This document shows, piece by piece, positions 1 through 6,469 of a DNA stretch of 64,000 bases (its first letter is position 1; each line of letters starts with the position of its first letter). The notes below the pieces were generated by a model. It ran no database searches. It saw nothing but the letters and a program-made list of their open reading frames with translations, and had not been told where the DNA came from. Location of the stretch: NCBI GenBank assembly GCA_910587655.1, contig CAJUND010000007.1:97674-161673 (forward strand), read 5' to 3'. The DNA is from an uncultured Agathobacter sp. GTDB lineage: Bacteria; Bacillota; Clostridia; Lachnospirales; Lachnospiraceae. The translations under genes were made by a program, and so were the position numbers.

Positions 1-752
1 TTTTCGTCACGGATAATGGCTTCGCAGATGCGCTTGACAGACATCGCGATTCCATAATAGGTTGCACCTTTTTTTTCAATAATTTCGTAGGCGCTCTGCT
101 TGACAGACTCCGCAATCCTGTCGTTGGCCTCCACATGGTTGTAATGCCCGCGCATTTCACAGAAACTGTCGAGCGGGATTCCGGATACATTTGCGCTTGA
201 CCACGCCGCAATCTCGCTGTCCCCGTGTTCTCCCACAATAAAAGCATGGACGCTCCGGCTGTCCACGCCAAGGTGTTCTCCCAGATGGTACTTAAGCCTT
301 GCGCTGTCAAGCACGGTTCCTGAACCAATCACCCGGTTTTCCGGGTAACCGGAAATTTTGAGCGTTGCATAAGTCAGGATATCCACCGGATTCGCAACCA
401 CCAGCAGAATTCCCTCAAACCCCCGCTGTGTAATCTCAGGTATGATGGAGCGGAAAATCGCCACATTTTTATGAACCAGGTCGAGTCTTGTCTCGTCCGG
501 CTTCTGGTTTGCGCCCGCTGTAACCACGATAATTGCCGCATCGGCTATTTCATCATAACCTCCCGCATATATTTTCATCGGACGTCCGAACGGAATGCCG
601 TGTACGATATCATCCGCCTCTCCTTCTGCTTTGTCCTGGTTTGCATCAAGCAGTACCATTTCTGTAAAAAGCCCGCTCTGCATCAGCGCAAATGCTGACG
701 CAGAGCCGACAAACCCGCAGCCAATGACTGCCACTTTTCCTTGTTTTACCAT
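1..752 (-). CDS. ldh: L-lactate dehydrogenase, C-terminus beyond the window
   Basis: NAD-dependent L-lactate dehydrogenase, which reduces pyruvate to lactate to recycle NADH in fermentation; cytoplasmic. About 250 of the usual ~315 residues are visible; the 3' end runs off the left edge. Seen: an N-terminal Rossmann motif (GCGFVGS), the segment AGANQKPDETRLDL, and the catalytic-His motif GEHGDSE. These fit LDH better than malate dehydrogenase, although substrate choice is not proven. The start ATG at 752 follows a GGAGG about 13 bases upstream, a somewhat long spacing. A TATACT -10 box lies at 787-792 on the minus strand, so the gene is probably expressed on its own. No Rex-type operator was recognised in the short leader. 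Confidence 0.9.
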   Translation of the reverse strand, partial: MVKQGKVAVIGCGFVGSASAFALMQSGLFTEMVLLDANQDKAEGEADDIVHGIPFGRPMKIYAGGYDEIADAAIIVVTAGANQKPDETRLDLVHKNVAIFRSIIPEITQRGFEGILLVVANPVDILTYATLKISGYPENRVIGSGTVLDSARLKYHLGEHLGVDSRSVHAFIVGEHGDSEIAAWSSANVSGIPLDSFCEMRGHYNHVEANDRIAESVKQSAYEIIEKKGATYYGIAMSVKRICEAIIRDE

Positions 753-786
753 ATGCGCCGTAAATCCTCCTTAAATATTTAATTTA

Positions 787-792
787 AGTATA
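787..792 (-). promoter_or_regulatory. -10 box upstream of ldh
   Basis: TATACT on the minus strand, about 35 bases before the ldh ribosome-binding site. No good -35 hexamer stands at the expected spacing, so the promoter call is tentative. Confidence 0.4.
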
Positions 793-847
793 ACCATCAG
801 GATTTGCTCGTATTCCTTCTTTCAGGCAAACAAAGTTAATTTGGGCT

Positions 848-1612
848 TTAAATCTCCCATTCAAAAAATTCATTCACGATATAATTTGCATCTTCCGCCT
901 CGTCATTCTCCGGGGAAATGTTGGATTTTACATAAAATGTATCCATTCTGGCATTCTGCGCCCCTGCGATATCGCATTTGCTGTCATTTCCGACAAACAG
1001 GCACTGTGCGGAATCCAGTAAATGACGCTGCACCAGAATTTTAAAAAACTGTTCATCCGGCTTTCTTGTCCGGTAGTCGGATGAAATCAGGATATCATCA
1101 AAATAACTGCTGATTCCAAGGTCTTTCATTTCATATGCCGTAAAAATTCTCTGCGCATTGGACAGCAGATAGATATTTTTTCCAAGTGTTTTCAGGTGCA
1201 TAAGCATTTCTCTGGTTCCGGGATAAAGCCTTACATAATCCGTGGCAAGCACCCGAAACAGCTGTCCGCTGTAAACCGCAAGCTGTTCATCCGCGCTGAT
1301 TCCCTTATCCCTGTATAACTGCAGAAATACACTGGTAATCTCAATTTCCGGAGAAGATTCATGTGAATCCTGCCGCCTGACATCCAGTACTTTTTTCAGA
1401 TTAGACTCCTGTTCTTTTACAATTTCCCCATAACGGCTGCACAGCTCTTTTGGCTCGTAATGCGCTCCGTAGTAGCCGAAAAAAAGCGCAAGTTTTTCCC
1501 AGACGAACGGCCTGGTCTCGTCTGTACGAATGTCCACCAGTGTTCCGTACAGGTCAAATACATAATTTTTGTAGTTTTCCGGTAATACCGCTTTTTTCAG
1601 ATGTTTCCCCAT
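848..1612 (-). CDS. HAD-superfamily hydrolase (HAD-IA)
   Basis: A 254-residue haloacid-dehalogenase-type hydrolase, cytoplasmic, substrate unknown. Motif I is DLYGT at residues 20-24, with the nucleophile Asp20 but Tyr in place of the usual second Asp. That variant is common in 2-haloacid dehalogenases and in an uncharacterised clostridial subgroup, so a classic phosphatase activity is not assured. A helical C1 cap follows (about 30-115), then motif II (LLSNAQ), motif III (RKPDEQFF, catalytic Lys) and motif IV (VGNDSKCDIAGA). It lies 39 bases downstream of sigF on the same strand and may be cotranscribed, but nothing in the protein points to sporulation. Confidence 0.85.
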   Translation of the reverse strand: MGKHLKKAVLPENYKNYVFDLYGTLVDIRTDETRPFVWEKLALFFGYYGAHYEPKELCSRYGEIVKEQESNLKKVLDVRRQDSHESSPEIEITSVFLQLYRDKGISADEQLAVYSGQLFRVLATDYVRLYPGTREMLMHLKTLGKNIYLLSNAQRIFTAYEMKDLGISSYFDDILISSDYRTRKPDEQFFKILVQRHLLDSAQCLFVGNDSKCDIAGAQNARMDTFYVKSNISPENDEAEDANYIVNEFFEWEI

Positions 1613-1651
1613 ACTGTTTTCTCTCCTTTTCTTTTTGTTTATTATACTAAA

Positions 1652-2395
1652 TCATCCCTCCGCATACAATCTCTGCCGCAGTTTTGTCAGGATCTTCCGC
1701 TCCATACGGGAAACCGCAACCTGGTTTGTTCCAAGAATCCTTGCCGTTTCCGCCTGTGTACGGTTCTGCATGTACCGCAGGCTGATTAGTCTGTTTTCGT
1801 TTTCCTCCAGGGTGTCCATGACCTGCTGCAGGGCAATGCTGTTGACAATCGGAGTCTCAAACTGTTTTTCATCCGCCAGTTTCTCTCCCAGTGTCAGGGA
1901 ATCCCCGTCCTCCCCCGCAAGCGGACGGTAAATGGAATCCACTTCGCTTGTCGCCTCCATTGCCGTAACGATTTCTTCATATTCCAGCCCGGTCAGTTTC
2001 CTGAGTTCTTCCAGTGTCGGGTCTTTGTTTTCCGTCTTTTTCAGCTTTTCTCTGACAATCGCTATTTTTCTTGCATTCTCCTTCACACTCCGACTGATAT
2101 GAATCATTCCGTCGTCCCTTAAAAACCTCCGGATTTCCCCGATAATCAGCGGAACTGCATAGGTGGAAAAAGAGTACGGCAGTTCAGGGTCAAATTTGTC
2201 AATTGCCTTAATCAGTCCGATTGCCCCGATCTGGACCAGTTCCTCCCTGTCTGTTCCGCGCCCTTCAAAACGTCTGGCAACCATGTATACAAGCCCCATG
2301 TTTTCCGTTACCAGCTGCGCCCGGATTTTTTTGTCCCCGTTTTGTGCCTTTGCAATTGACTTGCGCCATTCCTCATTTGTATCCGGACTACTGAT
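1652..2395 (-). CDS. sigF: Sporulation sigma factor F; start codon non-canonical
   Basis: Forespore sigma factor sigma-F, third gene of spoIIA, expected to be held inactive by SpoIIAB. Regions 2 (including IGAIGLIKAIDKFD), 3 and 4 (with a C-terminal helix-turn-helix) are all present. The first in-frame ATG is at 2299 and would start at MGLVYMVARRF, losing region 1.2/2.1. Upstream, in the same frame, the conserved segment SIAKAQNGDKKIRAQLVTEN is encoded and resembles B. subtilis sigma-F. Between that segment and the in-frame stop at 2408-2410 there is no ATG, GTG or TTG. The best-placed start is ATC at 2395, six bases after an AAAGGG, giving 247 residues. It overlaps the end of spoIIAB within an A7 tract. 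The alternative is slippage on that tract, which would fuse SpoIIAB to sigma-F. Confidence 0.85.
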   Translation of the reverse strand: MSSPDTNEEWRKSIAKAQNGDKKIRAQLVTENMGLVYMVARRFEGRGTDREELVQIGAIGLIKAIDKFDPELPYSFSTYAVPLIIGEIRRFLRDDGMIHISRSVKENARKIAIVREKLKKTENKDPTLEELRKLTGLEYEEIVTAMEATSEVDSIYRPLAGEDGDSLTLGEKLADEKQFETPIVNSIALQQVMDTLEENENRLISLRYMQNRTQAETARILGTNQVAVSRMERKILTKLRQRLYAEG

Positions 2396-2825
2396 TTTTT
2401 TCCCTTTCTATGTATTTCCACATCACGACTTTCGTGCCTTTTCCCATATTTGAACGCACTTCAATTTTATCCATAAAAGCCTCCATAAAGGAAAAGCCCA
2501 TGCCGGAACGTTCCAGCTGCGGTTTTGTGGTATAAAACGGCTGCATCGCCTCCTGAAGGTTGGCAATCCCAACCCCGTGGTCCTCAACCGTTACGACAAG
2601 CTGCTGGCCGTTCCGCTCACAGCTTAACTCCACCAGCTTGTCCTCATCTTCATATCCATGTATAATTGCATTGGTTACTGCCTCGGATACTGCGGTCTTT
2701 ACGTCCGCAATCTGTTCCAGCGTAGGATTCATCTCCGTCATAAAAGCTGTCACTACCATACGTGCCAGTCCCTCATTGACCGATTTCGCATCAAAACTCA
2801 CCTGCATATGATTACATATTTCCAT
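2388..2825 (-). CDS. spoIIAB: Anti-sigma-F factor / serine kinase SpoIIAB
   Basis: Anti-sigma factor that binds sigma-F and, as an ATP-dependent kinase, phosphorylates SpoIIAA; it acts in the cytoplasm around asymmetric division. The 145-residue protein has the GHKL ATPase fold: the N box (EAVTNAIIHGYED, Glu48 and Asn52), the G1 box (DHGVGI) and the G2 region (ERSGMGFSFM). Length and N-terminus match B. subtilis SpoIIAB. The ATG at 2825 lies inside the 3' end of spoIIAA (14-base overlap) behind AAGGGG, so translation is probably coupled. The stop overlaps the presumed sigF start. Confidence 0.95.
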   Translation of the reverse strand: MEICNHMQVSFDAKSVNEGLARMVVTAFMTEMNPTLEQIADVKTAVSEAVTNAIIHGYEDEDKLVELSCERNGQQLVVTVEDHGVGIANLQEAMQPFYTTKPQLERSGMGFSFMEAFMDKIEVRSNMGKGTKVVMWKYIEREKNQ

Positions 2826-3153
2826 TTTCTTTTTCCCCTTTCCCGGACCGTTCTACTGTTATGATACGAAACAGACCTGATTTTTCAAATATCTTTTCCA
2901 CACGCTCCCCCAGGTTGACTGCACGCATTTCACCGGAATATAATTCCATGGTTTTTTTACGTCCAAGCAGCACCCCGATTCCTGAGCTGTCCATGAAATC
3001 CGTCCCCTCAAAGTCAAAAACCAGCGTTTTCACATGCCAGGAATCCACGAGGAAATCGATTTCCCTGCTTAAACTTTTTGCCACATGGTGGTCCACTTCT
3101 TTCGGCATGGGTACCACCATCCGGTCTTCCTTAATCTGATACTGTAGTTCCAT
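2812..3153 (-). CDS. spoIIAA: Anti-anti-sigma factor SpoIIAA
   Basis: STAS-domain protein that, when unphosphorylated, displaces sigma-F from SpoIIAB. The 113 residues include the phosphorylation motif DSSGIG, with Ser57 as the likely target. A longer frame is open upstream to 3267, but the start at 3153 is chosen because a GGAGG (3164-3168) precedes it at good spacing and the longer N-terminus is unlike the family. First gene of the spoIIA operon. Confidence 0.95.
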   Translation of the reverse strand: MELQYQIKEDRMVVPMPKEVDHHVAKSLSREIDFLVDSWHVKTLVFDFEGTDFMDSSGIGVLLGRKKTMELYSGEMRAVNLGERVEKIFEKSGLFRIITVERSGKGEKENGNM

Positions 3154-3221
3154 TTTTACCTTACCTCCTTTTTTGTTTGCTGCCTTCCTGCTTGTGCATG
3201 TCCTGTCCCTGCAGAAAAATA

Positions 3222-3247
3222 AAAAGACGCCATAATTGACGTCTTTT
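3222..3247 (-). terminator. Terminator-like hairpin between the TPR gene and spoIIAA
   Basis: AAAAGACG and CGTCTTTT form an 8-bp stem around a 10-base loop, followed on the minus strand by TTATTTTT. It fits an intrinsic terminator for the upstream zinc-ribbon/TPR gene. Confidence 0.7.
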
Positions 3248-3257
3248 GTAATAAGTA

Positions 3258-3283
3258 ATTCATCCATTGCAGTTATTGTTCCT
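3258..3283 (-). promoter_or_regulatory. Possible sigma-H-type promoter for spoIIA
   Basis: On the minus strand AGGA (3280-3283) and GAAT (3258-3261) are spaced as in sigma-H promoters, which drive spoIIA in Bacillus. The site is inside the 3' end of the TPR gene, and a terminator-like hairpin lies between it and spoIIAA, which counts against it. Confidence 0.3.
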
Positions 3284-4649
3284 GTGCGTTCACATAGTTC
3301 TGTGCCGTCCTGGCACGTTCCGTATCGGGATAGTTGTCTATCACAAACTGGTAATACGGCTTTGCAGACTGTAAATCATTACTTCTGCGGTAGGACTGTG
3401 CCAGATAGTATGCCGCATAACCATCATGAAAATCTTCTTTTTCATCCGTAATCTGTTTAAATGCCTCTATCGCCTCCGCATACCGCCCCTTCTGGTAGGC
3501 GGAATATCCTTCACGGTAAAGCTGCGTAAAATACTTTTCCATGACAACATCGCTCAGTTCCTTGTAAATTGATTTTGCACTCTTGGACAGGTACTTGGTC
3601 TTTACTTTGTCCAGCGCTTCCCCTGCTGCCGTAAAATCCTGCGCTGCATAGGAAACATAGGCACTTAGCAGTTTGTCATACGAACTGATCTGTGACTCAA
3701 CCTTAACGCTGTTCTCCTGCTCTTCGGTAAGCTGCTGCTTTAAGGTCTCAATCTGGCTTTCCAGCTCTTTCATTTCCTGACCGTTGCTGGATATGGTATC
3801 GCTTGCTTCCAGCATCTGCTGTCTGGTCTCCTCCTTCATGCGGTTTCTGACGGTCGGAACGATCAGAAACGAGGTGACTGCCGTACCGATTAGCAGACCG
3901 ATGACAATGGAAAGCAGTGTGGTGCCGACAGAAGACTCTTTAAAACGCTTCGGCATAATAATCGTTTCGTTCCCGCTCTGATAGGAAATCAGGTCCTCAT
4001 CCTGCGACTTTTTGGAAGAGTTTTTTTCTTTTTCTTTCAGGCGGCGGTTGACTTCCTGCATATAGCGGAGCGTGATTGTGTGTCCGCTGTCAATTTTTGC
4101 AGCATTTCGGAGGGTTCTTTTTGCCAGTTCCAGTTTATCCTCCTGCAGATACAAAAGCGCCAGAAGCTGGTGCGCCTTTACCATTCTGGGATTCATGGAA
4201 AGAACCTTTTTCAGCTGGATGATGGCAAGATCCCGGCTGTCCTGCTGGCAGTAATGCAGCGCCTGGTTATATTTTTTAATTGTCTGGTTTTCGGAATCCA
4301 GCCGTCCCCGGTTTTTCTGTACTTCATCCAGGTATGTGCTGGCAAGGTTATCATCGGGCCTGTAGCTTTTACTGATGACCCATTCCCCCAGCGCGTCCAC
4401 AACCTCGCCCATCTCAAAATACACAAGTCCGAGCAGATTGCGGGCGTCCATATTGTACTTATTAAATTTCAGGCTGTTTTTCAGGCTGACCACTGCATCC
4501 GAAAGATTCCGGACCTTTGCCTGCTCCAGTCCCTGGTTATAATATGCGCCGGAAATAATTCTTATTTTCTTTAAAACGGCAAGATTTTCCCCGCATGACG
4601 GGCACCGCTTTTCATTTCCTGCTTCCTGTCCACATCTGTAACAAATCAT
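3273..4649 (-). CDS. Zinc-ribbon, membrane-anchored TPR protein
   Basis: Function unknown. From the ATG at 4649 the product is 458 residues. The N-terminus is a zinc ribbon (Cys3, Cys6, Cys16, Cys19), followed by tetratricopeptide-like helices (about 35-200), a linker, one transmembrane helix (around 240-262), a predicted coiled coil rich in Glu/Gln, and C-terminal TPR repeats of the type seen in envelope-assembly proteins. This places the zinc ribbon and first TPRs in the cytoplasm and the second TPR set outside. An AGGGGA about 8 bases upstream supports this start over an upstream GTG at 4673. The start lies one base after the stop of a 47-residue ORF, so the two are translationally coupled. 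Confidence 0.75.
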   Translation of the reverse strand: MICYRCGQEAGNEKRCPSCGENLAVLKKIRIISGAYYNQGLEQAKVRNLSDAVVSLKNSLKFNKYNMDARNLLGLVYFEMGEVVDALGEWVISKSYRPDDNLASTYLDEVQKNRGRLDSENQTIKKYNQALHYCQQDSRDLAIIQLKKVLSMNPRMVKAHQLLALLYLQEDKLELAKRTLRNAAKIDSGHTITLRYMQEVNRRLKEKEKNSSKKSQDEDLISYQSGNETIIMPKRFKESSVGTTLLSIVIGLLIGTAVTSFLIVPTVRNRMKEETRQQMLEASDTISSNGQEMKELESQIETLKQQLTEEQENSVKVESQISSYDKLLSAYVSYAAQDFTAAGEALDKVKTKYLSKSAKSIYKELSDVVMEKYFTQLYREGYSAYQKGRYAEAIEAFKQITDEKEDFHDGYAAYYLAQSYRRSNDLQSAKPYYQFVIDNYPDTERARTAQNYVNAQEQ

Positions 4650-4650
4650 A

Positions 4651-4794
4651 TTAACGGTTCCCCTTTGCTTCACGCAGCATCTCAGCGATTAAATCTGTCA
4701 CGTCTGACAGATCATGGTTCTGGATCACAGCTTCTGCCTCCTCCACTTCAGCGCTCGGCTTAAAGTTTTTCAGTTCTTTTTCAAAATTTATCAT
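4651..4794 (-). CDS. Small conserved-looking protein, 47 residues
   Basis: ATG at 4794 is preceded by GAGGAGG at ideal spacing, and the frame ends at a TAA one base before the start codon of the TPR gene. The product is acidic and helix-prone (begins MINFEKELKNFKPSAEVEE), with no transmembrane segment. I do not recognise a family. The ribosome-binding site, coupling and its own promoter make it a convincing gene; it may be a partner of the TPR protein. Confidence 0.7.
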   Translation of the reverse strand: MINFEKELKNFKPSAEVEEAEAVIQNHDLSDVTDLIAEMLREAKGNR

Positions 4795-4826
4795 GGAAGC
4801 CTCCTCACCTTTTTATCAATAACAAA

Positions 4827-4859
4827 CGACCACTATATTTTATTATAATATAGTGGTCG
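4827..4859. promoter_or_regulatory. 13-bp perfect inverted repeat covering the promoter of the 47-residue ORF
   Basis: CGACCACTATATT and AATATAGTGGTCG flank a 7-base centre. On the minus strand the centre contains a TATAAT, and a TTGCAT lies 16 bases upstream, so the palindrome sits on the -10 box. This is the layout of a repressor operator. It is also an RNA hairpin, but no T-tract follows, so a terminator is less likely. The cognate regulator is not identifiable here. Confidence 0.65.
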
Positions 4860-4914
4860 CATTATGCAAGCACAAATATTATGAAGTTTTTAAAAAACAT
4901 CGCAAATTGTGTGG

Positions 4915-6315
4915 TTATCCGACAAGAACGTCTTCCAGCGCCACCATCACGACTTTTCCTTTTCTCTTGCGGAATTCGATTGTCTGCTGCTTATCTTTTA
5001 CGGTCAGCTTCATCTGGTCGATACCTATGGTAGTACCCGGATACACGTCACGCAATACCCTGACAGTAGCCTCCTTGCCCCTTTCCACAATCACATTCAG
5101 ACGGTCCAGTTCTTTCTGGATTGTTGCAATCTCCGCCTGCTTTGTCATCCTGGTACGTAAAAGTGCAATTCTGCGCTCGTCATTCCGGTTGTCAATACCG
5201 CGCTCCTTTGACACAATGTCAAACTGCTGCAGACCTCCGGTAATCTTTTCCACCATCTCATTTGCTTCTGTCATCTGGTTCTGCAGGTCAATGATATCCT
5301 TTAAAACAGCGGTATTTGTTCCGACATGGATATTTGTTTTTACTTCGTTCAAATTACCGACAACCGCAACATCCACACCGCTTGTCGCATAAACGCTGCC
5401 GCCTACGATACTTGCTTTTTTGCCTGCAACATAAATATGGTCATAGCAGGTGATATTACAGCTTAATGCATAATTAAACTCAATAAAACCTTCTGCTTCC
5501 ACGGTGCAGTACTCCAAAAACTGCGCATGGATATTTGACTTGGAACGGATGACCGCACTGTGTCCTCCCAGTACTCCGCCGCGGAGAATGATATCCTTGC
5601 CCGCATCCAGCATGCAGTTTTCACAGATTCCGTCCACGGTAATGGAACCGGTCGCCTTGACAACCGCTCCCGGCGTAACGCTGCCGTGTATCAGAACATC
5701 CCCGCGGAAATCAATATTACCAGTATGCAGATCCACATCACCCATTACCTCATGGATATTGGATATCATGACACGTCCGTTTTTCATCTCTATCTTGCCG
5801 TTTAAGTCGGCAGTATAGGTACAGTTATCCTCAGAACGGGTAAAGCCTTTGCCGGCAAGCGGCGGAAGTGCACGGGCGCGCTTGCATGGAACCACTTTGT
5901 CGGTAACCGTCTTTCCGTCCGAACCCTCAACCGGCTCATGGTAGGTAGCGATTACCTGCCCTTCTTCCACCGTCTCAAGTGTATGAATCGACCAGTAATC
6001 CACGGAACCGTCAGAATTTTCCTGCGGCTTGGTATTTAAGTCCATATTGAACTTATATTCAAAGAATCCATCCTGCCCTTCCACCGGACGAATGCCCGTT
6101 GCAACGCATACTTCACGCTCATACGCCATGGTGTCAATGATTTTACGAATCCGCGCTTCATCAATACCGAAAACCACCCTGCCGGCATTAAGAAACGCAA
6201 CGATGTCCTTTACCGTGTACTTCTGTCCCGCCGGAAGCGCCGGCAGAAACAGAAATGCCTCCATCTCATCATATGAAATTCTTATCCTCGCGTCTTTAAA
6301 AGCAGATAATTCCAT
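4915..6315 (-). CDS. DUF342 / FapA-family protein
   Basis: A 466-residue DUF342 protein. The central part (about 160-330) is a run of short Gly-rich beta repeats (GNIDFRGDVLIHGSV, GSITVDG and similar), typical of the right-handed beta-helix of this family. A predicted coiled coil follows (about 345-420) with a small C-terminal domain. FapA proteins are linked to cell-pole or flagellar functions in some bacteria and to polymerisation in others; no flagellar genes are in this window, so the role is open. Start at 6315 is chosen because GAGGAG precedes it; an upstream TTG would place the ribosome-binding site inside the gene. Confidence 0.8.
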   Translation of the reverse strand: MELSAFKDARIRISYDEMEAFLFLPALPAGQKYTVKDIVAFLNAGRVVFGIDEARIRKIIDTMAYEREVCVATGIRPVEGQDGFFEYKFNMDLNTKPQENSDGSVDYWSIHTLETVEEGQVIATYHEPVEGSDGKTVTDKVVPCKRARALPPLAGKGFTRSEDNCTYTADLNGKIEMKNGRVMISNIHEVMGDVDLHTGNIDFRGDVLIHGSVTPGAVVKATGSITVDGICENCMLDAGKDIILRGGVLGGHSAVIRSKSNIHAQFLEYCTVEAEGFIEFNYALSCNITCYDHIYVAGKKASIVGGSVYATSGVDVAVVGNLNEVKTNIHVGTNTAVLKDIIDLQNQMTEANEMVEKITGGLQQFDIVSKERGIDNRNDERRIALLRTRMTKQAEIATIQKELDRLNVIVERGKEATVRVLRDVYPGTTIGIDQMKLTVKDKQQTIEFRKRKGKVVMVALEDVLVG

Positions 6316-6362
6316 ACGTCCACTCCTCAAAATACATTTTCCAGTTATATATTCTTTAGGTT

Positions 6363-6391
6363 ATTTTAACATATTTCTCCTGCCAGTTCAA
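6363..6391 (-). promoter_or_regulatory. Sigma-A promoter of the DUF342 gene
   Basis: TTGAAC (6386-6391), a 17-base spacer and TAAAAT (6363-6368) on the minus strand, about 40 bases upstream of the start codon. Confidence 0.6.
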
Positions 6392-6469
6392 TTTATTCCT
6401 GTAAAATATCGACATTTTTTTATTTTGGTCCGTTTACCGGCAGTATCATACGCCAAATCACGACAGAAA

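Noticed and set aside
3154..3267. Longer SpoIIAA starting at 3267
   Set aside because: The extra residues are not SpoIIAA-like, cross a terminator hairpin and lack a ribosome-binding site, while 3153 has GGAGG.
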